The position numbers were made by a program, and so were the translations under genes. A stretch of 64,000 nt of DNA from Haloactinospora alba. Lineage in GTDB: Bacteria; Actinomycetota; Actinomycetes; Streptosporangiales; Streptosporangiaceae. The stretch's first letter is position 1, and each line of letters opens with the position of its first letter. The stretch is from the NCBI RefSeq assembly GCF_006717075.1, contig NZ_VFQC01000001.1, positions 2,527,501-2,591,500 on the forward strand, in the 5' to 3' direction. Positions 50,961-59,339 of this stretch are shown here, in pieces. The notes under the pieces were generated by a model. It saw nothing but the letters and a program-made list of their open reading frames with translations. It did no database searches and was not told the origin of the DNA.

Positions 50961-51707
50961 ATGCTCGCGATCGACGCGGCCGCCTACCGCAGCCCGTGGC
51001 GCCGTACGCATCCCGCGGTGAAGGGTGCCCTGTGCGGCGGCCTGCTGGTCTGCGCGCTCTCCCTGCCGGTGTGGCCGGGAGCGGCCCTCACCACGGTCGC
51101 CGCGCTGGGATTGGCGTTCGGCCCCGCCCGGGTGAACCCGAGGACGTTCGCGCGGGTGGCGGCCCCCGCGCTCGTGTTCATCCTCACGGGTGCGGCGACG
51201 CTGCTGGTCAGCGTCGGCGGAGAGAGTGCCCCGGTGGCGTGGGACCCGCACGGCTGGCACCGGGCGCTGGAGATCAGCGGCCGCGCCTCGGCCGCACTGT
51301 GGTGCCAGCTGCTGTTCGCGTTCACCACGCCGTTGGCGGAACTGTTACCGCGGCTGAGCCGGATCGGGGTACCCAGCGCCCTGGTCGAGGTCGTGGCGCT
51401 GATCTACCGCATGGTGTTCGTCACGCTCGACACGGCGCACCGCATCGGGACGGGTCAGGCCGGACGGTTGGGCTACGCGAGCCGGCGCGCGTGGATACGG
51501 TCCGTGGGCAGCCTCGGCGGTACCCTGTTCCTGCGCTCCTACGACCGGGCGCAGCGGATGCAGCGCGGGTTGGAGTGCCGTGGTTACACCGGCGAGCTCA
51601 CCGTCCTGCTCGAGGAGATCCCGTTGCGTTGGAGGGCGCTGTCCGCCGCCGCGGCGGTCCCGCTCACCGTTGCCGCCGCAACCCTTTGCTACGGAGTACT
51701 CCTTTGA
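50961..51707 (+). CDS. cbiQ: cobalt ECF transporter T component CbiQ
   Basis: Membrane coupling subunit of 248 aa with several hydrophobic helices. The coupling helix reads SYDRAQRMQRGLECRGYTG, matching the conserved (E/D)RAxRxxxAMxxRG motif that contacts the ATPase. It starts 12 bp after cbiN and overlaps the TTG start of cbiO. Confidence 0.9.
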   Translation: MLAIDAAAYRSPWRRTHPAVKGALCGGLLVCALSLPVWPGAALTTVAALGLAFGPARVNPRTFARVAAPALVFILTGAATLLVSVGGESAPVAWDPHGWHRALEISGRASAALWCQLLFAFTTPLAELLPRLSRIGVPSALVEVVALIYRMVFVTLDTAHRIGTGQAGRLGYASRRAWIRSVGSLGGTLFLRSYDRAQRMQRGLECRGYTGELTVLLEEIPLRWRALSAAAAVPLTVAAATLCYGVLL

Positions 51708-52576
51708 CCGCCGCCGAACACCGCCCCACCACCGGGGCGGCCACCCCCGACCCCGTCCTCGCCGGTCACGACCTGGCGTTCGGCTACGACCCGGACGAAG
51801 CCCCCGTGTTCTCCCGGCTCAGCGTGGAGGTCCATCCCGGTGAGGTTCTCGCGGTGCTGGGCCCCAACGGCGGCGGGAAGACCACACTGCTGCGGCTGCT
51901 GGCCGGCAGCCTGACCCCGCGTTCCGGCACGGTCAGTGTCGAGGGGAGCGCGGTGCGGTGGAACAGGCGCGGTGTCAACGAGCTGCGGCGCCGGGTCCAA
52001 CTCGTGTTCCAGGACCCCGACGACCAGCTGTTCTCCGCCAGCGTCACCCAGGATGTCTCGTTCGGGCCGCTGAACCAGGGGTTGGACCGGGAGACGGTGC
52101 GCTCCCGGGTCGCCTGGGCCCTGGAGGAGCTCGGTATCACGGAACTGGCGGAGCACCCCACCCACCTGCTCTCCTACGGTCAGCGCAAACGGGTCGTGCT
52201 GGCGGGCGCCGTGGCGATGCTCCCGTCGGTCCTGATCCTGGACGAGCCCACAGCGGGCCTCGACCCCGCAGGGGTGGAGTCACTGCTGGAAACCCTGGAG
52301 GGGCTGCGCCGGTCGGGAACCACGTTGGTGGTCTCCACCCACGACGTCGACCTCGCCTACCGGTGGGCGGAACGGGCGCTGCTCCTCAACGGGGGGACGC
52401 TGGGGTGCGGCCCGGTAGCCGACGTCCTCGGCGACCCGGAGCTCGTCGCCGCCGCCCGGCTGCGACCCGCCTGGGGGCCGGCTGCCGGGAAGGCGCTGCG
52501 GTCGGTCGGGCTCCTCGCCCCCGACGCGCCCGACCCCGCCACCGCCGACGAGGTGGCGGCGCTGCTCCGGCACTGA
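51704..52576 (+). CDS. cbiO: cobalt ECF transporter ATPase CbiO
   Basis: ATP-binding subunit of 290 aa that powers cobalt uptake. Walker A GPNGGGKTT, signature LSYGQRKRVVLAG, Walker B VLILDEPTAGLD and switch His in STHDVDL are all present. TTG 51704 overlaps the cbiQ stop (TTGA) and has CGGAG upstream. Being single, it probably forms a homodimer. The operon ends at a shared terminator. Confidence 0.92.
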   Translation: MTAAEHRPTTGAATPDPVLAGHDLAFGYDPDEAPVFSRLSVEVHPGEVLAVLGPNGGGKTTLLRLLAGSLTPRSGTVSVEGSAVRWNRRGVNELRRRVQLVFQDPDDQLFSASVTQDVSFGPLNQGLDRETVRSRVAWALEELGITELAEHPTHLLSYGQRKRVVLAGAVAMLPSVLILDEPTAGLDPAGVESLLETLEGLRRSGTTLVVSTHDVDLAYRWAERALLLNGGTLGCGPVADVLGDPELVAAARLRPAWGPAAGKALRSVGLLAPDAPDPATADEVAALLRH

Positions 52577-52594
52577 CCCGGCCCTCCGGTACCG

Positions 52595-52627
52595 GGCCCG
52601 GCGCGCCGCTCGTGCGACGGCCGGGCC
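52595..52627. terminator. bidirectional terminator between cbiO and cbiG/cobJ
   Basis: GGCCCGGC (52595-52602) pairs with GCCGGGCC (52620-52627) between convergent operons. Confidence 0.6.
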
Positions 52628-52641
52628 ACCGGGAGCGCGCC

Positions 52642-54417
52642 CTACCTCCAGGTGTAGCCGCGCGGCGTGACGATCCGGCCGGCCACGTTGCGGCTGGCCG
52701 AACTGCCCACGACCACGACGGTGAGCATGTCCACGGCGTCGGCGCCGCCGTCGAGCATCCGCGCCAGCGTCGTGACCGTGGCGCGTTCGTCACTGCGGGA
52801 GACCTCGCGCACATGGCCGACGGGCGTGTCCGCGGGCCGGTGCTCGGCGAGGATCTCCAGCGCCCGCGGTAGCTGCCAGTCGCGTTTGGCGCTGCGGGGG
52901 TTGTAGAAGCACACGGTGAAGTCCCCGTCGGCGGCGGCGCGCACCCGACGTTCGATCGCTTCCCACGGTGTGTGCAGGTCGGACAGGGAAATGTAGACGT
53001 GGTCGTGCCCCAGTGGGGCACCGAGCAGGTTGGAGGCCGCCGCCGCCGCGGTGACCCCCGGAACCCCCACCACGTCGATGTCGGGGCCGGCGAAGTCCAG
53101 TGCTGGGCTGGCCATGGCGTACACTCCCGCGTCGCCCGAACCGATCAGGGCAACGGCGGCTCCGGAGCGCGCCTCCGCCACAGCGCTGCGGGCGCGTTCC
53201 TCCTCCTGCCCGAGGCCGCTGGAACACACGCGCGTACCCGGCCGCAGAAGGTCGCCCACCTGCTCCAGGTACTGGTCCAGCCCCACGACGACCGACGCCC
53301 GCTGGAGTTCGGCGACGGCGCGGGGGGTGGTGAGGTCGCGCGCACCGGGGCCCAGGCCGATGACGGCCAGCCGGCCGCGCGGCTGCAGCCGCGCGACGGC
53401 CGCGGTGGCGTTGTCGGACTTGCGTTTGGCGGCCACGAGTTCGGCGCCGCTTCCGGCTTCCGCCGCCGCCCGCAACGCGGCCGCCTCGGCGACACTGGGC
53501 GTTCCGACCTCCTCGCGCACCGTCTCGCTGGGCGTGGGGACCTCGACACTGTCGAGCTGGTGGGCCGGGTAGGTGAGCACCTCCCAGCCGCGCTCGCGGG
53601 CAGCGCTCAGGATGCCTTCCTCGTCCGCCTTGAGGTCGAGCGTCGCCACCGCACGTACCGCCTCGGGTGCGAGCCCGCTGTCCGCCAGGGCACTGTCGAG
53701 GAGGGCTCCCACCTCCTCCGCGGCGACGCCCCGGGCGGCTCCCACACCGACCACCAGCGAGGGCGGGTGGTAGGTCACCGTCGGCGGGGTGTCGGGGACG
53801 GTGCCGGCCCGGTCGGTGACCCGGATGACCGCGGCGCAGTCGTTGGCCGCCACGTCGGCCGCGGCGTTGTCGGGGAGCGGAGGCAGCGGCCAGTCGCCGG
53901 TTCCCTCCAATCGGACCGGCTCCCCGGACAGGAGCGCGGCTCCGGCCCTGGCCAGCGGCGCGTCCGCCGCGACGCGGAACCCGAGGTCGGCACCGTAGGA
54001 GTCGAGCGGTGTAGCCGCGACCGTGTCACTGGCCGTGGTGACCACCGGCCGGGAGCCCAGCACCTCGGAGACCCGGCGAGCCAGGTCGTTGGCGCCGTGG
54101 TGTCCGCCGAGGACGGCGACGGCGTGCTCCAGGGACTCGTCGACGCACACCACCGGCGGGTCGGTGTGCTTGTCGCCCAGCAGCGGGGCGAGAAGGCGCA
54201 CGGTGGCGCCCACCGCGAGGAAGCTCACCACCGCCGTGTTCCCGGAGAAGGCGCTGCGCAGGGCCTCGGCCGGGCTGTCTGCGGCGACGACGCGCACCTC
54301 CCGGGGCCAGGCCGCTGCCAGCCGGTCCGCGGCCCTGCGGCCGCGCGCGGTCGCGGCGATCACGCCGATGTCACTCATCGCGTTGCTGGCGTGTTCCGTG
54401 TCGTGACGGAGGGGCAC
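52642..54417 (-). CDS. cobJ: CbiG-CobJ fusion: cobalt-precorrin-5A hydrolase and C17-methyltransferase
   Basis: Protein of 591 aa. The N-terminal CbiG part (~15-340) opens the lactone ring; the C-terminal SAM methylase part (~345-590) carries LAVIGLGPGARDLTTPRA, VCSSGLGQEEERARSA, GVPGVTAAAAASNLLG and FTVCFYNPRSAKR, the CobJ/CbiH signature. Presence of CbiG favours the cobalt-early route. GTG 54417 has AAAGGAGGAC upstream, one of the clearest ribosome binding sites here; ATG 54378 is weaker. Last gene of operon B. Confidence 0.9.
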   Translation of the reverse strand: MPLRHDTEHASNAMSDIGVIAATARGRRAADRLAAAWPREVRVVAADSPAEALRSAFSGNTAVVSFLAVGATVRLLAPLLGDKHTDPPVVCVDESLEHAVAVLGGHHGANDLARRVSEVLGSRPVVTTASDTVAATPLDSYGADLGFRVAADAPLARAGAALLSGEPVRLEGTGDWPLPPLPDNAAADVAANDCAAVIRVTDRAGTVPDTPPTVTYHPPSLVVGVGAARGVAAEEVGALLDSALADSGLAPEAVRAVATLDLKADEEGILSAARERGWEVLTYPAHQLDSVEVPTPSETVREEVGTPSVAEAAALRAAAEAGSGAELVAAKRKSDNATAAVARLQPRGRLAVIGLGPGARDLTTPRAVAELQRASVVVGLDQYLEQVGDLLRPGTRVCSSGLGQEEERARSAVAEARSGAAVALIGSGDAGVYAMASPALDFAGPDIDVVGVPGVTAAAAASNLLGAPLGHDHVYISLSDLHTPWEAIERRVRAAADGDFTVCFYNPRSAKRDWQLPRALEILAEHRPADTPVGHVREVSRSDERATVTTLARMLDGGADAVDMLTVVVVGSSASRNVAGRIVTPRGYTWR

Positions 54418-54481
54418 GCCGTCCTCCTTTCGGTTGTGGCCGGTGCCGGCGGGGGTGGGAGGGGTCCCGGGGTCGGGCCCG

Positions 54482-55714
54482 CTACTGTGTACCGCCGGCC
54501 TCAGGTAGCACTCCCCACAGCAGCGTCACCGGGTTGGCCGCGTCGAACCGCAGGGAACCGTTCGGCAGCGGGGACAGGCGGGACGCCTGGAGCTGGGTCC
54601 CCGACGTCTCGTAGCCGGTTTCCGTCAGCAGGTGGTACATCGTCCCCACCCGGTCGACGGAGGCCAGGGCCGCCACCACCCGGTGCGGCCGCCAGCGCCG
54701 CACGGTGGCCGCGGCGGCGGCGTCGTCACCGCCGCCGAGGAAGAGGGCGTCGGGTGGGGGGTGGCCGCGCTGCGCGTCGGCGGTCCCGGGAACCGCGCCC
54801 TCACGCACCGTCACGTACACGTCGAACGCCGCCGCGTTGCGGCGGATGCGCTCGCAGTCCTGCGGGTTCCTCTCGAAGGCCACGGCGTGCGCGCCGAACC
54901 GGGCGCACTCCACGGCGACCGACCCGCTTCCCGCTCCCACGTCCCAGACGGTGGTTCCGGGGCGCGGCGCGAGGTGGGCGAGGGCGCACGCGCGCACCTC
55001 GGGTTTGGTGATCATCGAGTCGCGGTGCTCGAACTCCGCGTCCTCCAGGGCCCACCCGTCGGGAGCCAGCCGGTGGCCGGGGGTCCAGGGCGGCGCGGAA
55101 GCCACGGCGTGCCGCGGGTCCACGGCCAGCACCACGTTGGGGTGGGGCCAGTCCCGTTCGGCGCTCTCCGGGGTGACGCGGGTCACCTCCTCGTCGGCGC
55201 TGCCGAGGCGCTGGGCCACATACACGTCGCGTCCGGCGTCCAGCAGGGCCGGGAGGAACTCGGCGGGTTCCGCCGTTCCGGGTGCGGTGAGGACGGCGGC
55301 CTTCGGGTGGGCGAGGGCCGCCGCCAGGGCGCGGCCGGCCGAACGGTCTCCCCCGCCGCGGCCGTGCGCGGAGGCGACCACGGCGTCGTCCCAGGCGAGC
55401 CCGATGCGCGCGAAGGCGGTGGCGACCGAGGACACCGCCGGGACGACGCGCGGTTGGTCCCCCTGTTCGCGCAGCGCACGCACGATCCCGAAGAACCCCG
55501 GGTCCCCGGACGCCAGGATGACGGCGGAGCCGACCGCGGCACGCGCCTCCTCCAGCGCGGGAACCAGCGAGGTGAGCGGGACCGGGCGCGCACGGTCCGG
55601 GACGGGTACCGCGTCGAGGTGGCGCCGCGCTCCCACGACGCACGACGCCTCCGCCAGTGCCGCGGCCGCCTCCTCCGGGAGCGGTCCGCCGTCGATTCCG
55701 ATGACGGTGATCAC
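54482..55714 (-). CDS. cobL: precorrin-6Y C5,15-methyltransferase (CbiE-CbiT fusion)
   Basis: Bifunctional enzyme of 410 aa. The N-terminal CbiE domain (VITVIGIDGG, SGDPGFFGI) methylates C5 and the C-terminal CbiT domain (TKPEVRACALAHLAPRPGTTVWDVGAGSGSVAVECAR) methylates C15 and decarboxylates. GTG 55714 overlaps the stop of the upstream GNAT gene (GTGA), so the two are translationally coupled. Confidence 0.92.
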   Translation of the reverse strand: MITVIGIDGGPLPEEAAAALAEASCVVGARRHLDAVPVPDRARPVPLTSLVPALEEARAAVGSAVILASGDPGFFGIVRALREQGDQPRVVPAVSSVATAFARIGLAWDDAVVASAHGRGGGDRSAGRALAAALAHPKAAVLTAPGTAEPAEFLPALLDAGRDVYVAQRLGSADEEVTRVTPESAERDWPHPNVVLAVDPRHAVASAPPWTPGHRLAPDGWALEDAEFEHRDSMITKPEVRACALAHLAPRPGTTVWDVGAGSGSVAVECARFGAHAVAFERNPQDCERIRRNAAAFDVYVTVREGAVPGTADAQRGHPPPDALFLGGGDDAAAAATVRRWRPHRVVAALASVDRVGTMYHLLTETGYETSGTQLQASRLSPLPNGSLRFDAANPVTLLWGVLPEAGGTQ

Positions 55715-56178
55715 GGGCCGCCCCCGTCCAGCGCCAGCGTGTAGCCGGTGTGTGAGGCCCCGAAGCCGAGCCGTTCGTAGAAACGGTGCGCGCGCTGGCG
55801 TGTGGCGCTGGAGGTGAGTTTCACCATCCGGCAGCCGTGCTGCCGCGCCCGGGCGACGGCCCACGACACGAGTCGGCCGCCCAGGCCGAGCCCGCGGGCG
55901 TGCGCGGCCACCCGGACGTTCTCCAGCTGCGCCCGGGTGCCGCCGCGGTGGGACAGGCCGGGGAGGAGGGTCAGCTGCAGCGTTCCCAGGATCTCGGCGC
56001 CGCGTTCGGCGACGGCGAGGAACTGTTTCGGGTCGGAGTCGACCTCGTGGAACGCCGCGAGGTAGGGCGCCAGCTCGTCGGGGGTCTCGCGCGCCGCTCC
56101 GAGGTCGTCGTCGGCCAAGAGCGCGACGATGGCGGGGACGTCGTCGCTGGTGGCCCGGCGGATCTCGATGTCGGTCAT
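55711..56178 (-). CDS. GNAT-family N-acetyltransferase inside the corrin operon
   Basis: GNAT protein of 155 aa with the acetyl-CoA loop VAAHARGLGLGGRLVSWAV and the C-terminal RAHRFYERLGF. It lies between cbiD (52 bp away) and cobL, and its stop overlaps the cobL start (GTGA), so it belongs to the operon. No GNAT step is known in corrin ring synthesis. It may acetylate a pathway intermediate, a protein, or something unrelated; no role can be assigned. Confidence 0.82.
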   Translation of the reverse strand: MTDIEIRRATSDDVPAIVALLADDDLGAARETPDELAPYLAAFHEVDSDPKQFLAVAERGAEILGTLQLTLLPGLSHRGGTRAQLENVRVAAHARGLGLGGRLVSWAVARARQHGCRMVKLTSSATRQRAHRFYERLGFGASHTGYTLALDGGGP

Positions 56179-56230
56179 GGGCGGGTAACGCTCCAGGGGT
56201 GTCGTGGAGGCAACGCGCCGGAAGGGGGTG

Positions 56231-57418
56231 TCACGTGCTGCACTGGTCCCGCTCCTCCGTGGGGGAGGCCGGGGAGGAGTGCGAGGCCGCGACCACGTTC
56301 CTACCGGAGAAGTCCACCATGGCGACCTCGGCCGCCATGGCTCCCTCGGTGAAACGCGTCAGGGTGTCGGCCACGCGGCGGCACAGTTCGTTACCGGCCG
56401 GTTCCAGCAGTCCGGCGCCCTCCCACAGTTCGTAGGCGTGCCTGCCGGTGTTGGCGGCGTCGACCCGATCGGCGAGGTCGTCGCTTCCGCCCTGCTGGCG
56501 GGTGATCTCGCCGAGCAGGGAGGTGGAGACCTTGGAGCGGGTGTAGTGCGTCATCAGCACACCGGCGGCGAGTTTGGTGAGCTTGCCCGCCATGCCGACG
56601 AAGGCGACCCGGGTGAGGCCGTGGTCGAGCGCGCGCCGCAGTGCCGCGCCGGTGAAGTCGCCCACCTCGACGAAGCACGTTTCCGGGAGCTCGGGGTAGC
56701 GGTCCATCGCTCCCCGCTCGGTGCGGCCGCCGGTGCACAGGACCAGGGTGGTCTCCCCCTGCGCCGCCATCACCGACACGGCCTGTTCGACGCTGGCCCG
56801 CCAGGACGCCGTGGAGAAGGGGCGCACCACCCCGGTCGTGCCCAGGATGGAGATCCCGCCGAGGATGCCGAGCTTGCCGTTGGTGGTCTTGCGCGCCATC
56901 CGCTCCCCGTCGGGGACGCTGATGACCACGCGCAGTCCCTGCCTGTCGGTGTCGGTCACCTCCCGGACCGCCTGAGTGATCATCGCCCGGGGTACCTCGT
57001 TGATCGCCGGACCGCCGGGTTCCAGGCCCAGACCGGGTTTGGTCACCACACCGACGCCGATCCCGCCGTCGAGTTCCAGGCCGGGCGTGGGCACGCGGGT
57101 GACGGTGGCCGTGATGTGCGCGCCGTGCGTCACGTCCGGGTCGTCGCCACCGTCCTTGACCACGACCGCCTCCGCCCGGTCGGCTGACAGCACCTCGCAG
57201 CGCTCCGGTTCGAAGGCGACACGCTGCTCCGAGGGCAGCGCCACCTCCGCCGACGCGACCGGCTGTCCGGTGGCGAGGGCGGAGGCGGCCGCCTTCGCGG
57301 CGGCGGAGGCGCACGTTCCCGTGGTCCACCCGGTGCGCAGTGCCTTCTGCCGCACTTTCGCCGTGCGCGGCAGGTCGGGTTCGCGCAGTTCGGGTTCCGG
57401 GTCAGCGCTGTCGGTCAT
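56231..57418 (-). CDS. cbiD: cobalt-precorrin-5B C1-methyltransferase CbiD
   Basis: Methylates C1 of the ring in the anaerobic, cobalt-early route, 395 aa. The N-terminal LRTGWTTGTCASAAAKAAA is diagnostic, with GGIGVGVVTKPGL, VVISVPDGERMARKTTNGKLGILGGISILGTTG-type segments and AFVGMAGKLTKLA further on. ATG 57418 overlaps the cobM stop (ATGA). Confidence 0.93.
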   Translation of the reverse strand: MTDSADPEPELREPDLPRTAKVRQKALRTGWTTGTCASAAAKAAASALATGQPVASAEVALPSEQRVAFEPERCEVLSADRAEAVVVKDGGDDPDVTHGAHITATVTRVPTPGLELDGGIGVGVVTKPGLGLEPGGPAINEVPRAMITQAVREVTDTDRQGLRVVISVPDGERMARKTTNGKLGILGGISILGTTGVVRPFSTASWRASVEQAVSVMAAQGETTLVLCTGGRTERGAMDRYPELPETCFVEVGDFTGAALRRALDHGLTRVAFVGMAGKLTKLAAGVLMTHYTRSKVSTSLLGEITRQQGGSDDLADRVDAANTGRHAYELWEGAGLLEPAGNELCRRVADTLTRFTEGAMAAEVAMVDFSGRNVVAASHSSPASPTEERDQCST

Positions 57419-58248
57419 GAAGCGGTGTTCCCCTGTTTCGCGGCGCGTAGGGCCCGGCGCGCTTCCCGGTCGGCCCGGCGGTGACCGTGGAAGTGTCCCG
57501 GGTGGTACAGGTGCGAGCGGGTGCCGCCGGCAGCCAGGGCGGGGCCGACCAGCACGAGGGTGTGCTTCCAGAGCTTGTGCTCCTTGAGGGTGGCCTCCAG
57601 TTCTCCCAGGGAGCAGTGCAGCACCAGCTCCTCGGGCCACGTGGCCTGGTAGGCCACCACGCACGGGGTATCGGGAGTGTATCCCCCGTCCAGCAGCTCC
57701 TGCTGCAGCTGGCCGGACCGCGCCGCGGACAGGAAGAGCGCCATGGTGGTGCCGTGCCGGGCGAACTCCTGGACCTCCTCCCCCTCGGGCATCGGCGTCT
57801 TGCCGCCGCCGAGGCGGGTCTGGATCACCGACTGGGCCACCTCGGGGATGGTGAGTTCCCGCTGGACGATGGCCGACACCGCCGCGGCGCTGGAGACCCC
57901 GGGGATCACCTCGACCTCCAGACCGAGGCCGGTGCACTGGTCCAGCTGCTCCTGCATGGCTCCCCACAGTGCCGGGTCGCCGGAGTGGATGCGCGCCACG
58001 TGGATACCCTCCCGGGCGGCGCGCTCGTAGTAGGGCAGCACTCCCTCCATCGGGAGCTGGGCCGAGTCGACGACCTCGGTGTTCGCGCCGGCGTGCTCCA
58101 ACACGTCGGCGTGTACCAGGCTCGCCGCCCAGATGACCACGTCCGCGGACTCGATGGCGCGCGCCGCGCGGATCGTCAACAGGTCGGCCGCTCCCGGGCC
58201 GGCTCCGACGAAGGTGACCTTCCCGGCCGAGCTGGGTTGTTCGCTCAC
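57415..58248 (-). CDS. cobM: precorrin-4 C11-methyltransferase (CobM/CbiF)
   Basis: SAM-dependent methylase of 277 aa with VTFVGAGPGAADLLTIRAARAI, IWAASLVHADVL, RIHSGDPALWGA and VIPGVSSAAAVSA. The C-terminal ~25 residues are His/Arg-rich. GTG 58248 has GGGAGGG upstream and overlaps the cobI stop (GTGA). Confidence 0.93.
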   Translation of the reverse strand: MSEQPSSAGKVTFVGAGPGAADLLTIRAARAIESADVVIWAASLVHADVLEHAGANTEVVDSAQLPMEGVLPYYERAAREGIHVARIHSGDPALWGAMQEQLDQCTGLGLEVEVIPGVSSAAAVSAIVQRELTIPEVAQSVIQTRLGGGKTPMPEGEEVQEFARHGTTMALFLSAARSGQLQQELLDGGYTPDTPCVVAYQATWPEELVLHCSLGELEATLKEHKLWKHTLVLVGPALAAGGTRSHLYHPGHFHGHRRADREARRALRAAKQGNTAS

Positions 58249-58985
58249 AGTTTCCCTCCCCGTTCACTCCGGTGCGCCGGAGCGATCAGTGTCGACAAGT
58301 ACGGGAGCGCGTCGCCGTCCAACGTGCTGACCGGGGCGAACTCCTCGTCGCCCAGCCCCAGGCGGGAGCCGTACACGGCGTTGTCCAGCCGGCCCGAGTC
58401 ACGCAGCGCCGCCACGACCTGGGGGGTGAACCTACCGAACTTGTAGGCGACCACCGTGGCGTCGGTGTCGAGCGCCGTGCGCAGCCGGTCCATGCCGTTG
58501 GTGGCCGGCAGCAGGGTCAGCGGCTCGGACCCTTCCACGAGCACACTGCCCGAGCGGGAGGCGAGGTCCTGCATGGCGGTGATGCCGGCGATCGTCTCGA
58601 CCTCCGTCCCGGGCGCCGATTCCTGGACCGTCTGGGCAAGGTAGCTGAAGGTGGAGTACACGTTCGGGTCGCCGATGGTCGCGAACGCCACGGTCCGCGC
58701 TCCCTGTTCGAAGTGGCGCACGACCGCCCGGGCGGCCTCGTCCCAGGCGCGGACGCGCCGCTCGCTGCGGCCCTCGCGGTCGTTCAGCGCGAACACGACC
58801 CGTTCGATCGTGTGCTCCTCGACGTGCTCCCGCACGGTGGCTTCCGCGCGGCCGGGCTCGTCGAGGGCCATCACCGGGACCAGCACCACGTCAGCGGCGC
58901 GCATCCGGCGCACCGCCTTCACCGTGACCAGTTCCGGATCGCCCGGTCCGACTCCGACTCCGAGGAGCCGCCTGCTCGCGTCCAT
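58245..58985 (-). CDS. cobI: precorrin-2 C20-methyltransferase (CobI/CbiL)
   Basis: SAM-dependent methylase of 246 aa: LLGVGVGPGDPELVTVKAVRRM at the N terminus, FATIGDPNVYSTFSYL and TIAGITAMQDLASRSG further on. With CbiX and CbiD present it probably takes the cobalt form of the substrate (CbiL). ATG 58985 follows GAAAGCGG. First gene of operon B, divergent from cobB. Confidence 0.92.
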   Translation of the reverse strand: MDASRRLLGVGVGPGDPELVTVKAVRRMRAADVVLVPVMALDEPGRAEATVREHVEEHTIERVVFALNDREGRSERRVRAWDEAARAVVRHFEQGARTVAFATIGDPNVYSTFSYLAQTVQESAPGTEVETIAGITAMQDLASRSGSVLVEGSEPLTLLPATNGMDRLRTALDTDATVVAYKFGRFTPQVVAALRDSGRLDNAVYGSRLGLGDEEFAPVSTLDGDALPYLSTLIAPAHRSERGGKL

Positions 58986-59339
58986 GCCACCGCTTTCCGT
59001 CGTCGCGCTTCGCTGCCGAGGGCAGATACCGCGGATCAGCGTATCGGTACCCGATCCGCGCGCACGGCACCGGGCCGCCTACTGTGGACCGAAGCGCGCC
59101 GTGCCACGGTGAGTGGGGGCACCGGGGCCCCGTCGTTCGCGGACCTGCCGCCGTGGCGCTCCGGGGGGACGCGTTTCGGCCCGGGCCGGGACCCACCGGC
59201 CGTTTCTCCGCCGGCGTGGCGGGACAGCCCGCCGCGCACCGGGACTGGGCATCCCCGCAACCGCTCGGGGCACGGCGGTGATTTTCGCGATGGTGAGGTG
59301 TGGGCGGTTCCGCCCGACGATGTGGTGAGGAGAACAGCG
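58986..59339. other. 354-bp divergent intergenic region between cobI and cobB
   Basis: Holds the near-palindrome ATCGGTACCCGAT at 59043-59055, a -10-like TACTGT at 59080-59085 on the plus strand and TACGCT on the minus strand. A stretch at 59137-59150 resembles the end of a B12 box (GGACCTGCCG), but the rest of a cobalamin aptamer is not convincing. No gene seen. Confidence 0.4.

Noticed and set aside
58272-59339. In-frame extension of cobB back to 58272
   Set aside because: It runs through cobI on the opposite strand, has no conserved residues, and the good ribosome binding site is at 59327-59333.
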